DNA of 42,717 nucleotides. Source: Heyndrickxia coagulans DSM 1 = ATCC 7050 (GTDB lineage: Bacteria > Bacillota > Bacilli > Bacillales > Bacillaceae_C). Under the pieces are notes generated by a model. It worked only from the letters and a program-made list of their open reading frames with translations, was not told the origin of the DNA and did not search any database. A program made the translations under genes and the position numbers. The stretch is taken from NCBI RefSeq assembly GCF_000290615.1, contig NZ_ALAS01000007.1:1-42717 (forward strand). Reading direction: 5' to 3'. Positions 14,554 to 24,235 of the stretch are shown here, one piece after another; position 1 is the first letter of the stretch, and each line of letters opens with the position of its first letter.

Positions 14554-16038
14554 TCACCGTTCTCCTAAACCCGGCGCTTCACATGCATCTTTCGCGGCCG
14601 TTTCCAATTGGTGCATCACTTTTGGAAGCAGCCGGGAAAATTCATGGGCAGTGAGTGTAGAGGACCCGTTTTCCCGGATCCACAAGTCGGCGCATGCCCC
14701 GTGAATATAAACGGCATTGGCAACCGCTTCCTTGATATTAGCATACGTGCATATATTTGCCAAGAGCATGCCGGTTAATGTATCGCCGCTTCCGCCTTTT
14801 GCCAGGCTGCTGTTGCCGGTTGCATTTACATAGCCGCTGCCATCCGGAAAAGCCATCACCGTGTACTGCCCTTTTAAAACGACGGTGACCCCGTGTTCCT
14901 GCGCATAAGCGGAAGCAAGCCTGATCCTGTCCGATGCCATTTGCCCGGCCGGAATGCCCGTCATCCTTGAAAATTCCCCCGGATGCGGCGTTAAAACGAC
15001 CGGAGCCGTGCGTTTCGGGTATGCCCTTTTATGTAATGCACCCGCATCGAGGACAACAGGAAGCGGTTCTTTTAAAACGCCCTGAATGAAAGACTCCAGC
15101 TGCTTATCCGGTTCAATCCCGGGACCGATGGCCACCCCGGCAAACTTCTGCCCCAAATCGTTCAGCCGCTTTGAAAAATCCCTTTTTAAATAAGTGGCTT
15201 CAGGAACGAGTGCGGCAATCACATTCCGGGCACCGCTTTCCGTAAAAACGGAGAGTTTCCCGATCCCCATCCGCATCGCGCCGATCGCAGCCAACGCCGC
15301 GCTGCCCGGCATATCGTCACTTCCGGCAACCAAAAGCCCGGTCCCGAACGTGCCTTTATGGACATTTCCGCTTCTTTCGGGAAGCGAACGGATGACATCT
15401 TCTTCCGACCAAATTTTCCATTTTGATGTATGCGGCAGGCCGATTTCGACAGCCTTTGTTTCGCCAAAATAAGTGGAAGAAGGGAATAGCAGGCTGGACG
15501 GTTTCAATCCATGGAGAGAAAACGTATAATCCGCGTGTACGGTATGCGGATCGGCATCACCCGTATCCCCCGCCACTCCCGTCGGTACGTCAATGGCAGC
15601 CACTTTTGCTTTCCGGGTATTGATCCAATCGGTTATTTCTGCAAGATCATCCCTGAGCGGCAGCCTGGTACCTACGCCAAGTAGCCCGTCTGCGATCCAG
15701 TCATACTGTTTCTCACGGTCAAAAGGGGCTGCTTCAAAGCCGCACGATTGAAAATAGGAAAAATGCTGCGCGGCCTCTTTCGTTTGCGGCGGACCTAAAG
15801 GAAAGATCAAATCCGCTTTGTATCCGTTCAGTTTTAAATAGCGGGCAAGCACGATTCCGTCCCCGCCGTTATTCCCCTTGCCGGATAGCACCGCAATTGT
15901 GTCGCGTTTGGAAAGGAGCGGCGCAAGTGCCCGGTACAGGCCGCTTCCGGCATTTTCCATCAGCGTAAACGTATCCATGCCGAAAGAAGCTGCCGTTGCA
16001 TCGGCTTCCTTAATTTCTTTGCTTGTATAAATTTGCAT
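14554..16038 (-). CDS. nnr: Bifunctional NAD(P)H-hydrate epimerase / ADP-dependent dehydratase
   Basis: The 494-residue protein repairs hydrated NADH and NADPH. The N-terminal YjeF_N half (about 1-210) epimerises R to S forms and shows GKGNNGGDG. The C-terminal ribokinase-like half (about 225-490) dehydrates the S form using ADP and shows VLTPHPGEFSRM, VVLKGQYTV and AKGGSGDTLTG. ATG 16038 has GGGGGTG 7 nt upstream; an in-frame TTG at 16044 is less likely. It is the first gene of a pair with galU. Confidence 0.94.
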   Translation of the reverse strand: MQIYTSKEIKEADATAASFGMDTFTLMENAGSGLYRALAPLLSKRDTIAVLSGKGNNGGDGIVLARYLKLNGYKADLIFPLGPPQTKEAAQHFSYFQSCGFEAAPFDREKQYDWIADGLLGVGTRLPLRDDLAEITDWINTRKAKVAAIDVPTGVAGDTGDADPHTVHADYTFSLHGLKPSSLLFPSSTYFGETKAVEIGLPHTSKWKIWSEEDVIRSLPERSGNVHKGTFGTGLLVAGSDDMPGSAALAAIGAMRMGIGKLSVFTESGARNVIAALVPEATYLKRDFSKRLNDLGQKFAGVAIGPGIEPDKQLESFIQGVLKEPLPVVLDAGALHKRAYPKRTAPVVLTPHPGEFSRMTGIPAGQMASDRIRLASAYAQEHGVTVVLKGQYTVMAFPDGSGYVNATGNSSLAKGGSGDTLTGMLLANICTYANIKEAVANAVYIHGACADLWIRENGSSTLTAHEFSRLLPKVMHQLETAAKDACEAPGLGER

Positions 16039-16186
16039 TGCCAAACACCCCCGTTCTCATAGTTTTATTGTAACACTGCTTGAATCGGGCCACATTAAAT
16101 TTATGATTTCCGAATCCTTTTTTTGTTTTTTCCGTATATATGGGAGGGAATGGGTTTTATAGACGAGAAAGAAAGGGGTGGTATAA

Positions 16187-16600
16187 ATGAAACGAACTGC
16201 TGAAATTGTACTGAGCGTCATTGGCGCGGTGCTAAACGGGCTTGCCGCAATCCTTGTCTTCTTCGGTACAGCAGCCATGAAAAGCGAAGGTATCAAACAA
16301 ATGGAAGCCCGGATGAAAACGGATGCCTCCATCCCGGAAGCCGATTTTCAAACAGCCCTTCATACGATCCAGGCACTCGGCTGGGGAATTGCTGTGGTGC
16401 TTGTCATCGGAACGGCGGTCGGCATTTTCGCCGCTGTTCAACTGAGGAATAACAAAAGTCCGAAGCTGTCAGGCATTTTGCTTATTATCGGCGCAATGCT
16501 TGTGTTCTTTTTCACCGTCGGATTCGGGGTGCTCCCGGCGCTGCTTTACCTGATTGCAGGCATTATGAGCCTCGTGCGCAAACCGCCGGTCATCGTTTAA
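16187..16600 (+). CDS. DUF4064-family membrane protein
   Basis: The 137-residue product has an N-terminal hydrophobic segment, a soluble loop of about 40 residues (SEGIKQMEARMKTDASIPEA), and three more membrane segments toward the C terminus. This layout and the opening MKRTAEIVLSVIGAVLNGLA fit DUF4064, a family of unknown function. AAAGGGGTGG precedes ATG 16187. A terminator follows directly. Confidence 0.82.
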   Translation: MKRTAEIVLSVIGAVLNGLAAILVFFGTAAMKSEGIKQMEARMKTDASIPEADFQTALHTIQALGWGIAVVLVIGTAVGIFAAVQLRNNKSPKLSGILLIIGAMLVFFFTVGFGVLPALLYLIAGIMSLVRKPPVIV

Positions 16601-16608
16601 TAGAGCAT

Positions 16609-16639
16609 AAAGCCTTCCTGCATGAGGGAGGCTTATTTT
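16609..16639 (+). terminator. Terminator after the DUF4064 gene
   Basis: AAGCCTTCCT pairs with AGGGAGGCTT around GCATG, followed by ATTTT. The remaining bases to 16926 hold GC-rich, structureless sequence and an AT-rich stretch (TGATAAAATAAATAATAAA, about 16831-16852) that may contain the promoter of the next gene. Confidence 0.7.
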
Positions 16640-16926
16640 GATGCGAAAAAATAATACGGCCGGCGCGATTCCGCTTTTCATGCCGCAATCTCGCAATGAA
16701 AAATTCGGATGAAAATCCCCCCCAAAAGGACGCGGGAGCGCGGCGTTTGCCGGTTGCCATTTCAAGAATTTACGTGTGTAATCTTTCCCGCCCCTTCCTG
16801 TTGAGCCGGAAACGGTGCACGCTTTAAAAAAGTGTGATAAAATAAATAATAAATCGTTTCAATATTCCGCCATTCAAAGGAACCTTGTTCAACCCGTTCT
16901 GTGATTTCTTAAAGGAGATGAAAGAG

Positions 16927-17706
16927 ATGGGTTTATTGCATAAAGGTGTCACGATATTGGCTTTTGACGAAACGTATGATGAACAAAAAAGGGTCCAGTC
17001 TTTTCCCCATGAAACAATCAATCTGAAACATATCCGCCATACCAATCTTTTTTGTGAAAAAGAGGCGCTTTTCCAAATTGAAACGGCACTGGGCCGCCGC
17101 AAGCAAAAAGGCATCACCTTTCTTGGAAGCGGCAATTACCATTATGTAACCTCCCTGCTTTTAAAAGAAGCGCCGGAACCGTTCACCCTTGTGCTGTTCG
17201 ACAACCATCCGGACATGGACGACAGCTTTGAACAAACACTGCTGTCATGCGGGTCATGGGTTTCCTACGCCTTAAAAATGAACCCGCTGCTGAAAAGAGT
17301 TGCCATCATCGGCCCGACTTCTTTCATAACACATCGCCGCCCGCCGCAAACCGTCCAAATCTTTCCTTTTAACAGCCGGAATCTTGAAAACCGGCAACGG
17401 ATTTTATCCGCCATTCCAACAGATACCGTCTATATCAGCATTGACAAAGACGTCCTTTCCCCGGCTTTTGCCGAGACAAACTGGGATCAGGGGGCGATGG
17501 GCAGGCAGGAATTGCTGTCCTGCATTTCGGCCATTCTCGATCAAAAACAAGTATTTGGCATCGATATATGCGGGGAGGCCGCAGTCTCGCCGGCTGAATG
17601 CTTTCTCCCGCATGCGTTTGAAATGGTCCAAAAAAACGACGCCATGAATGCCGCAATTCTCGAAGTTTGCCTGGAGCGGCGCCCGCAACCAGCACTATAC
17701 GTCTGA
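16927..17706 (+). CDS. Arginase/agmatinase-family (ureohydrolase) protein
   Basis: The 259-residue protein keeps the ureohydrolase di-metal ligands in divergent motifs: His in GSGNYHYVT (family GGDHS), Asp-His-Asp in LFDNHPDMDD (family DAHxD), and two Asp in SIDKDVLSP (family SxDxDxxDP). It is shorter than true arginases (about 300 residues), and the surrounding substrate-binding positions differ, so arginine, agmatine or formiminoglutamate cannot be assigned. AAAGGAGATG lies 8 nt before ATG 16927; the longer frame to 16885 has no ribosome site. Its neighbours do not suggest a pathway. Confidence 0.82.
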   Translation: MGLLHKGVTILAFDETYDEQKRVQSFPHETINLKHIRHTNLFCEKEALFQIETALGRRKQKGITFLGSGNYHYVTSLLLKEAPEPFTLVLFDNHPDMDDSFEQTLLSCGSWVSYALKMNPLLKRVAIIGPTSFITHRRPPQTVQIFPFNSRNLENRQRILSAIPTDTVYISIDKDVLSPAFAETNWDQGAMGRQELLSCISAILDQKQVFGIDICGEAAVSPAECFLPHAFEMVQKNDAMNAAILEVCLERRPQPALYV

Positions 17707-17737
17707 TTCTTTTTCTTACTTTTAAAAAAAGAAAGAC

Positions 17738-17766
17738 TTGATCTTCCTCTGTAATCATGCTTTAAT
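17738..17766 (+). promoter_or_regulatory. Probable promoter of hom-thrC-thrB
   Basis: TTGATC (17738-17743) and TTTAAT (17761-17766) are separated by exactly 17 nt, about 57 nt before the hom start codon. No T-box or riboswitch is seen. Confidence 0.5.
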
Positions 17767-17822
17767 GTCTATTATACAAAGACATTTGTTTTCTGCAAAA
17801 ATACATAAAGAGGTGTGATCAA

Positions 17823-19118
17823 ATGAAATCGGACGTTTCAATCGGACTGCTCGGACTCGGAACCGTTGGCTGCGGCGTTGTCAGACTGATCCGGCAGCAT
17901 CAGGAGGAACTCGTCCACCAGCTTGGGCGTGAAGTAAAGGTGAAACGCATTCTCGTGCGCGACATCGAAAAAGACCGCGGTGTAGACATTGATCCCGCCT
18001 CTGTCACTACAAATCCCGATGAGATATTAAATGACCCGGAAATTGATGTCGTCGTCGAAGTGATGGGCGGAATTGATGAAGCCCGGAGGTACATTGTCAA
18101 GGCGATTGAAAATAAAAAACATGTCATAACCGCGAACAAAGATTTAATTGCCCTCTACGGCCCGGAGCTTCAGGAACTGGCCTGGAAAAACCAGTGTGAC
18201 CTCCTGTATGAGGCAAGCGTCGGCGGCGGCATCCCGATTATCAGGGGGCTCACGGACGGCCTTGTTTCCGACCGGATCCAAAAAGTGATGGGGATCGTCA
18301 ACGGGACAACCAATTTTATTCTGACCAAAATGATAGATGAAGGCGTTTCTTATGACGAGGCGCTGAAAGAGGCACAGGAACTTGGTTTTGCCGAAGCCGA
18401 CCCGACGTCAGATGTGGAAGGCCTGGATGCGGCAAGAAAAATGGCGATTTTGGCACGGCTCGCATTCTATACAAATGTGAAACTTGAAGATGTGGAAGTG
18501 GAAGGCATTACCCATCTTTCATCCGCAGATTTGCATTACGGGAAAACGCTTGGGTATACGATGAAGCTGATCGGCATGGCGGAATGCCAGGATGAACATA
18601 TTGAAGTGAGCGTGCAGCCGGCGTTTATCGCCCAAAACCACCCGCTTGCTTCCGTGAAAAATGAATTCAATGCCGTTTATATTAACGGGGAAGCAATCGG
18701 CGAGGCGATGTTTTACGGGCCCGGCGCCGGAAGCATGCCGACTGCGACCGCGGTCGTGAGCGATTGTATTGCCGCGATTAAAAACATGCAGCTCGGCGTG
18801 AACGGCCGGAACCTCAGGGGCCCGCGCTTTGAACGGAAACTCATGCCGTCTGAGCAGCGCTACGGGCAATTTTATATCCGTATGCATTTAAAAGACCAGG
18901 TCGGCGCATTTTCGAAAATTACAGCCGCCTTCAGCGCGCTCAACATCAGCTTTAAACGGATTTTGCAGACGCCTGATAAACGCGATGAGCTTGCAGAAAT
19001 CATCATTGTCACCCACAAAGTGTCGCTCGACCGTTTCCAAAAGGCGCTCGAGCAGTTAAATGACATGCCTGTTGTCAAAGAAGTGAACAGCTACTACCGT
19101 GTTGAAGGAGAGGCGTAA
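17823..19118 (+). CDS. hom: Homoserine dehydrogenase
   Basis: The 431-residue enzyme reduces aspartate semialdehyde to homoserine, the branch point to threonine and methionine. It has a Rossmann NAD(P) motif [12 protein letters not shown] near residue 10, the catalytic domain with [14 protein letters not shown] and [18 protein letters not shown], and a C-terminal ACT domain (about 350-425), which usually carries threonine feedback control. AGAGGTGTGATC precedes ATG 17823. It is the first gene of hom-thrC-thrB. Confidence 0.97.
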   Translation: MKSDVSIGLLGLGTVGCGVVRLIRQHQEELVHQLGREVKVKRILVRDIEKDRGVDIDPASVTTNPDEILNDPEIDVVVEVMGGIDEARRYIVKAIENKKHVITANKDLIALYGPELQELAWKNQCDLLYEASVGGGIPIIRGLTDGLVSDRIQKVMGIVNGTTNFILTKMIDEGVSYDEALKEAQELGFAEADPTSDVEGLDAARKMAILARLAFYTNVKLEDVEVEGITHLSSADLHYGKTLGYTMKLIGMAECQDEHIEVSVQPAFIAQNHPLASVKNEFNAVYINGEAIGEAMFYGPGAGSMPTATAVVSDCIAAIKNMQLGVNGRNLRGPRFERKLMPSEQRYGQFYIRMHLKDQVGAFSKITAAFSALNISFKRILQTPDKRDELAEIIIVTHKVSLDRFQKALEQLNDMPVVKEVNSYYRVEGEA

Positions 19119-19122
19119 AGAC

Positions 19123-20187
19123 ATGAATCAATGGCCAGGATTACTCAAGCAGTACAAATCATTTTTACCCGTCACAGACAAAACACCAGAACTGACATTA
19201 TTTGAAGGCAATACGCCGCTTATCCCGTTTGCCCGCTTATCGGAAAAACTCGGCGTGGAATTGTACGGAAAATTTGAAGGGTTGAACCCGACCGGCTCTT
19301 TTAAAGACCGCGGCATGGTGATGGCGGTTGCGAAAGCGATCGAAAGCGGCAGCAGGTCCGTTATCTGCGCCTCCACCGGCAACACATCCGCTTCTGCGGC
19401 CGCCTATGCTGCAAAAGCCGGGATCCGGGCGATCATCGTGATTCCGAGCGGAAAAATCGCGCTTGGCAAACTGGCGCAGGCCGTTATGTATGGCGCTGAA
19501 ATCGTGGAAATTGACGGCAATTTTGACCAGGCGCTTAAAATCGTCAGGAAAGTAAGCGAAACTTCGCCTGTCACACTTGTAAACTCAGTTAACCCTTACC
19601 GGCTGGAAGGCCAAAAAACGGCAGCTTTCGAGATTTGTGAGCAGCTGGGTTCAGCACCTGATGTCCTTGCCATCCCGGTCGGCAATGCCGGAAACATCAG
19701 CGCGTATTGGAAAGGATTCAAAGAGTTCAATGAGAAATTTGAAACCGGCCTGCCGGAAATGCACGGCTTTGAAGCGGAAGGCGCGGCTGCCATCGTCCGG
19801 GACCGGGTGATCGAAAACCCTGAAACGGTCGCCACCGCGATCCGGATCGGCAACCCGGCAAGCTGGAAACTGGCCGTCAATGCCCGCGATGAATCAGGCG
19901 GCGTGATCGACTCGGTGTCAGACCCAGAAATTCTTGATGCGTTCCGGCTGCTCGCCCGCAATGAAGGGACGTTCGCCGAGCCGGGTTCATGTGCGTCCAT
20001 CGCCGGTGTCATCAAGCAGGTCAAAACGGGACAGATCAAAAAAGGGAGCAAAGTGGTTGCTGTCCTGACCGGAAACGGGCTTAAAGACCCGCAAACCGCC
20101 ATGTCCCAAGTCGAAGTCCGGCCTGCCGTGCTGCCGGCAACGGAAGAAGCCGTGACAGATTATCTTTCGAATGTGATCCATGTATGA
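19123..20187 (+). CDS. thrC: Threonine synthase
   Basis: The 354-residue PLP enzyme converts O-phosphohomoserine to threonine. The PLP lysine is Lys61 in [10 protein letters not shown], and the phosphate-cradle stretch is [11 protein letters not shown]. The short length is that of the Bacillus class of ThrC. ATG 19123 is 4 nt after the hom stop, and its ribosome site AAGGAGAGG lies within the end of hom, so the two are coupled. Confidence 0.97.
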   Translation: MNQWPGLLKQYKSFLPVTDKTPELTLFEGNTPLIPFARLSEKLGVELYGKFEGLNPTGSFKDRGMVMAVAKAIESGSRSVICASTGNTSASAAAYAAKAGIRAIIVIPSGKIALGKLAQAVMYGAEIVEIDGNFDQALKIVRKVSETSPVTLVNSVNPYRLEGQKTAAFEICEQLGSAPDVLAIPVGNAGNISAYWKGFKEFNEKFETGLPEMHGFEAEGAAAIVRDRVIENPETVATAIRIGNPASWKLAVNARDESGGVIDSVSDPEILDAFRLLARNEGTFAEPGSCASIAGVIKQVKTGQIKKGSKVVAVLTGNGLKDPQTAMSQVEVRPAVLPATEEAVTDYLSNVIHV

Positions 20188-21104
20188 ACAGGCTGGTTAT
20201 CCGTGTACCCGCAAGCACGGCAAATCTCGGGCCCGGATTTGATTCAGTCGGCATGGCGCTCAACCGTTTCTTAACGCTTGAAGTGTGCGGCAGCAAGGAA
20301 TGGGTTTTTGAACAAGTATCGCCCCTTTTGCCGCCGCTTCCGGAAGACAGCGACCCTTTTATCTTAAAAATTGCGCGGCAGGTTGCGGATTTATATGGCA
20401 GCCGGCTGGCCCCGTGCAAAGTCATTGTTGACAGTGAAATTCCGCTTGCCCGCGGGCTTGGCAGCAGCGCCTCAGCCGTTGTGGCCGGCATTGAACTTGC
20501 CAACTTTGCCGGAAATCTCGGGCTTTCGCTTGCGGAAAAGCTGGACATTGCCTCGCGGATCGAGGGGCATCCGGATAATGTCGCGGCATCCCTGTTCGGC
20601 GGGCTCGTTGTTTCAGCCGAGCGCGGGGACGGACGGTTTGAAGTCATGCCGTTTTTTGACATCATGGCGGATTTGCTCCTTTTTATTCCCGATTATGAGC
20701 TGAAAACGGAAGATGCGCGCAGAGTGCTTCCTGATTTTTATGCGCGGAAAGAAGCGGTAAAAGGGAGCGCGGCCAGCAACCTTTTTATTGCGGCGCTCAT
20801 AAGCGGCCAGTACGAACTGGCTGGAAAGATGATGGAACAAGACCGTTTTCACGAGCCATACCGGACAAAATTGATCCCCGAATTTTTGGAGATCCGCAGG
20901 CTGGCCAAATCACTCGGCGCATACGGAACGGTCATTAGCGGCGCCGGCCCGACGGTTATTTCGCTCGTACCGTTCGAAGAGGCAGAGGCCATGGCAGAAA
21001 CGATCCGCGCCCATTTCCCGCATGTGCTGGTTGAACCGGCCAAAGTTGACCGCACCGGCCTTTCCGTCGAAAAATATGCAGCATCCAATATGCTGAACTT
21101 GTAA
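20184..21104 (+). CDS. thrB: Homoserine kinase
   Basis: The 306-residue GHMP kinase phosphorylates homoserine for ThrC. The ATP-binding motif is [12 protein letters not shown] (87-98), with the N-terminal [15 protein letters not shown] and the C-terminal [13 protein letters not shown] motifs. Its ATG overlaps the thrC stop (ATGA). It completes the threonine operon and is followed by a strong terminator. Confidence 0.97.
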   Translation: MNRLVIRVPASTANLGPGFDSVGMALNRFLTLEVCGSKEWVFEQVSPLLPPLPEDSDPFILKIARQVADLYGSRLAPCKVIVDSEIPLARGLGSSASAVVAGIELANFAGNLGLSLAEKLDIASRIEGHPDNVAASLFGGLVVSAERGDGRFEVMPFFDIMADLLLFIPDYELKTEDARRVLPDFYARKEAVKGSAASNLFIAALISGQYELAGKMMEQDRFHEPYRTKLIPEFLEIRRLAKSLGAYGTVISGAGPTVISLVPFEEAEAMAETIRAHFPHVLVEPAKVDRTGLSVEKYAASNMLNL

Positions 21105-21135
21105 AAAAGGTTTGGAGCCTCTCCAAACCTTTTTT
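21103..21135. terminator. Bidirectional terminator between thrB and the thiamine ABC operon
   Basis: AAAAAAGGTTTGGAG pairs perfectly with CTCCAAACCTTTTTT around a 3-nt loop. It overlaps the last bases of both convergent genes and serves both transcripts. Confidence 0.9.
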
Positions 21136-21883
21136 ATTTCCCCAAAAATGAGGCAAGCTCTCTTAACAGTTCATCTTTGTCTTTTTTCAACACATACGAA
21201 GAGAGCATCTCCCATTTCCGCGGGCGCGGCAAATGCACCTTCAATTCGTGGATGATGACGGACGGCTGCTGCGACATGACAAAAACACGGTCCGATAGCA
21301 GCACGGCTTCATCAAGATCATGGGTAACCATAAGAATCGTCTGATTTCCTTTCTCCCATGATTCAAGCAGCCAGCGGTGGACATCCATTTTTGTAAAAGC
21401 ATCGAGTTTTCCGAACGGTTCATCCAGCAGCATAACCGGCTTTTCACATAAATACGTGCGCAAAAAGCTGATCCGCTGCCGCATGCCGCCCGAGAGCGAG
21501 GCGGGATAGTGGCCGGCGTAATCTTCAAGACCAAACTGCCGGAGTACCTCCATCCCCCGCAAAATTCGTTCCCGTTTCCGCACCCCTTTTATTTCAAGCG
21601 GTAGGACAATGTTTTGCAGTGCCGTCCGCCAGGGCAGAAGCAAATCCTGCTGCGGCATGAAACCGGCGGCATCCTGAACCCCGTCCGGTTTGCCGCCAAG
21701 CATCACTTTGCCGCCATCCGCCTTTTCAATCCCGGCAATGATATTTAACAGCGTGCTTTTTCCGCACCCGCTCGGCCCGATAAAAGCGCAGAACTCACCT
21801 TTTTGGATCGTTGCGGAAATGCCGTCGAGCACTTTTTTCCCTCCAAATGTTTTCGTAATGCCTTCCAATTGCAAATACGTCAT
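21134..21883 (-). CDS. thiZ: Thiamine-precursor ABC transporter, ATP-binding protein (ThiZ)
   Basis: The 249-residue ATPase has Walker A GPSGCGKST (36-44), the signature LSGGMRQR near residue 135, Walker B VMLLDEP and the switch His in MVTHDLDEA. It belongs to the nitrate/taurine/HMP importer group. It is the last gene of a four-gene unit behind a TPP riboswitch, so it most likely powers uptake of a pyrimidine precursor of thiamine. The start overlaps the thiY stop by 4 nt. Confidence 0.9.
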   Translation of the reverse strand: MTYLQLEGITKTFGGKKVLDGISATIQKGEFCAFIGPSGCGKSTLLNIIAGIEKADGGKVMLGGKPDGVQDAAGFMPQQDLLLPWRTALQNIVLPLEIKGVRKRERILRGMEVLRQFGLEDYAGHYPASLSGGMRQRISFLRTYLCEKPVMLLDEPFGKLDAFTKMDVHRWLLESWEKGNQTILMVTHDLDEAVLLSDRVFVMSQQPSVIIHELKVHLPRPRKWEMLSSYVLKKDKDELLRELASFLGK

Positions 21884-22878
21884 GGCCGGTTTGGAAGAAA
21901 TTCGTTTGTGTAGGCAGCCTTGATGTTGATTTTTTTCTTAATGACTTTATGGTCATAAAGGAAGTCCATATAACGGCGCCACACTTCTTCCTTCTGTACC
22001 CCCCATTCCGCGGCATCGTCCTGGTACTTCGTGCTCAGCCACTTCTGGCTGGCGCGGACAAGCCCTTTATTTGTATCCGGCACGTCCTGAATCAGGATAT
22101 CGGCAGCCTGTTCCGGGTGCTTGATCGCAAATGTATAACCTTGCGCCGCAGCCTTCATAAAAGATTTGACAAGGGTTTTATCCCCTTTGGCCAGTTTTTC
22201 GCTTGTAATGATGACCGGGCTGTAATAATCAAGCGCAGGGTCGAGATCTTTGACCATGATAAGATTCAGTTTTTTCCCGTTCCGCTCTGCCTGGATGCCG
22301 TCCCAGCCGTAATAAATCCATTCAAAATCCGCTTCACGTCCGATTGATTTGAAAAAATCCGTCTGGCCGAGCACGATATTTTTTACTTTGCTGTAGTCGG
22401 CGCCGTATTTTTCCATGACCGTTTTGATGACGGCTTCTTCAGACGGCGAACCCCAGCCGCCGTAACGTTTACCTTCAAAATCTTTCGGAGAAGTGATGTT
22501 GTCTTTTTTCAAAGAAGCAAAGCCGGAAGTATTGTGCTGGATGATCGCGGCAATGGATACAATCGGGATTCCTTCCGTCCTTGCCGTGGTGACATTTTCC
22601 TGATAGCTGATCCCGAAATCCGCTTTCCCGGAGGCCACCATCTGTTCAGCCGTGATATTGTCTCCCGGCTGGATAATTTTCACATCTAGGCCCTGCTTTT
22701 GAAAATAATGTTTTGTTTTAGCCACATACAGGCCGGTATGATTGGTGTTCGGAAACCAGTCCAGCACAACCGTCACCTTTTGCAACGCTTTTTTGCTGCT
22801 GTCCTTCTGCCCGCTGCCGGCACATCCGGCAGCAAGCAGCAACATGGCCGCCTGCAACATGATTAAAATTTTCTTCAT
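21880..22878 (-). CDS. thiY: Thiamine-precursor-binding lipoprotein (ThiY)
   Basis: The 332-residue lipoprotein has a signal peptide ending LAAGC (Cys19) and a type-II periplasmic-binding fold of the NMT1/THI5-like family. Typical stretches are VVLDWFPNTNHTGLYVAK and GKRYGGWGSPSEEAVIK. Relatives bind formylaminopyrimidine or hydroxymethylpyrimidine. ATG 22878 follows AAAGGAAGA; the longer frame to 22929 lies within thiX. Stop and start codons overlap its neighbours (ATGA on both sides). Confidence 0.9.
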   Translation of the reverse strand: MKKILIMLQAAMLLLAAGCAGSGQKDSSKKALQKVTVVLDWFPNTNHTGLYVAKTKHYFQKQGLDVKIIQPGDNITAEQMVASGKADFGISYQENVTTARTEGIPIVSIAAIIQHNTSGFASLKKDNITSPKDFEGKRYGGWGSPSEEAVIKTVMEKYGADYSKVKNIVLGQTDFFKSIGREADFEWIYYGWDGIQAERNGKKLNLIMVKDLDPALDYYSPVIITSEKLAKGDKTLVKSFMKAAAQGYTFAIKHPEQAADILIQDVPDTNKGLVRASQKWLSTKYQDDAAEWGVQKEEVWRRYMDFLYDHKVIKKKINIKAAYTNEFLPNRP

Positions 22879-23672
22879 TGATGATCTTCCTTTCGATATA
22901 CCCATGGTGCGGATAGCCTTTGCAAACATTCAACAGCGCCGTATAAAAGAAATGTGAGCCCAATGATGACAGCGGAGATGGCAAACAAGCGGGCAGTCAT
23001 AAAAGATTTTGTCGCCCTTGTCAGCATGACGCCGAGCCCTTCGCTTGCGCCGAGCCACTCACCGATAATGGCACCCATCACACTATATGTAACGGCAATT
23101 TTTAAACCTGAAAAAAAGTAAGGGAGCACAGCCGGAAATTTGACTTTCATGTAAATTTGCCCTTTTGAAGCATGCATGGTCTTTAACAGTTTCACCAAGT
23201 CATCATCCACCGTTTGAAACCCTTCCAGGATGCTCAATGCCAGCGGGAAAAAGCAGATTAAAATGACCACAATAACTTTTGACTGGAGCCCGAATCCGAA
23301 CCAGACGATGAAAAGCGGCGCAATCGCCACAATCGGAATTGTTTGCGAAACGACCAGTAGCGGCCGGACCAGCATCCGGAAAACGGGAACCATATCCATA
23401 AAAACGGCAATCGCTGCGCCAATCATAATGGAAAAGGCAAGCCCGATCAATACTTCTTTTGCAGTTTGCCAAATATTGGGCCAAACCATCCATTGCAGAT
23501 TTTTCAATTCCTGCCATACTTCCGTCGGTTTTGGCAGCATCCATTCACTGATATGAAAGCCGGCCGTTACCCCTTGCCAGACGAAGAGCAAAAAAATGAG
23601 CCAGGCAGCCGTGAGCGCCGTGTTAACGAACAGGCTGCGGCGCTTGTTCGCGATATTTTGCAATTTTTTCAT
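22875..23672 (-). CDS. thiX: Thiamine-precursor ABC transporter permease (ThiX)
   Basis: The 265-residue membrane protein has about six helices and the EAA-type loop (DDDLVKLLKTMHASKGQIYMKVKFPAVLPYFFSGLK). Together with ThiY and ThiZ it forms an importer. Its ATG at 23672 has GGGGTGA about 9 nt upstream but lies 50 nt inside the preceding gene, an unusually long overlap. The next gene overlaps by four bases. Confidence 0.9.
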   Translation of the reverse strand: MKKLQNIANKRRSLFVNTALTAAWLIFLLFVWQGVTAGFHISEWMLPKPTEVWQELKNLQWMVWPNIWQTAKEVLIGLAFSIMIGAAIAVFMDMVPVFRMLVRPLLVVSQTIPIVAIAPLFIVWFGFGLQSKVIVVILICFFPLALSILEGFQTVDDDLVKLLKTMHASKGQIYMKVKFPAVLPYFFSGLKIAVTYSVMGAIIGEWLGASEGLGVMLTRATKSFMTARLFAISAVIIGLTFLLYGAVECLQRLSAPWVYRKEDHQ

Positions 23673-23946
23673 CCATTGTCACCCCGGTGCTTGGCCGGTA
23701 ATGGATTTTGATCGATGTGATGACATCAATCGCACCGGCTTGGACGCAAGCATCCTGCGCTTTTTTGATGATCCCAAGCAGTTCGTCAAGATCGCCTTCC
23801 ATCGTCGTTTCCATTGCCCCAACTTCATAACGTACGCCGGCGTTTTGAACAACTTCGATCGCGCGGTCGACGACACCGTATAAGTCATCACTTTTAATAT
23901 GCGGAACAACTGAAAAAGAAACCGTTACTTGATTCGATTTTTCCAT
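23623..23946 (-). CDS. MTH1187-family (DUF77) thiamine-binding protein
   Basis: The 107-residue protein belongs to the small ferredoxin-like family that includes YqgV and the YkoF fold, members of which bind thiamine. It begins MEKSNQVTVSFSVVPH and contains YEVGAMETTMEGDLDELL. It is the first gene after the TPP riboswitch, so it probably buffers or delivers the imported compound in the cytoplasm. AAAGGAGG precedes ATG 23946; the frame extending to 24108 runs through the riboswitch and is not coding. A second family member lies at 42248-42556. Confidence 0.85.
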   Translation of the reverse strand: MEKSNQVTVSFSVVPHIKSDDLYGVVDRAIEVVQNAGVRYEVGAMETTMEGDLDELLGIIKKAQDACVQAGAIDVITSIKIHYRPSTGVTMDEKIAKYREQAPQPVR

Positions 23947-23970
23947 CAAATTTTCCTCCTTTTTTTCAAA

Positions 23971-24003
23971 TAAAAAAGCTTTCATTGCATGCGCAAGAAA
24001 GCC
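23971..24003 (-). terminator. Terminator in the TPP riboswitch expression platform
   Basis: On the minus strand AGGCTTTC pairs with GAAAGCTT around the loop, followed by TTTTTATTT. It lies between the aptamer and the first start codon, as expected for transcription attenuation when TPP binds. Confidence 0.75.
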
Positions 24004-24044
24004 TGTCCATCCAAAACATGCCGAAACATGCTTCAATATGAGAC

Positions 24045-24123
24045 TCCCTACGCTGGCATTATCCAGATCAGGTGAAGGGTCGATGCAAAACGGCATCCTC
24101 TCAGCCAAAACCGGCTCCCCTGC
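24045..24123 (-). promoter_or_regulatory. TPP riboswitch (THI element)
   Basis: On the minus strand the aptamer shows GCAGGGGAGCC, GGCTGAGAGGA, then GACCCTTCACCTGATCTGG and ATAATGCCAGCGTAGGGA, all hallmark conserved segments. It controls the four-gene thiamine-precursor uptake unit and should shut it off when thiamine pyrophosphate is abundant. Confidence 0.97.
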
Positions 24124-24235
24124 TTTTTTTCTTGTAATTTTATTGTAACATGAAAATCATCCTTTTTGGCAAACATTTTTCAATTCTTCAATTCCTTAGA
24201 ACTTCCGGGCCTGCACAACGCCCCTCATTTATGCT

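Noticed and set aside
17707-17822. Possible T-box or threonine attenuator before hom
   Set aside because: The leader is too short and lacks T-box sequence or any run of Thr codons.
23947-24108. N-terminal extension of the thiamine-binding gene
   Set aside because: The extension runs through the TPP riboswitch and its terminator, and a strong ribosome site supports the later start.
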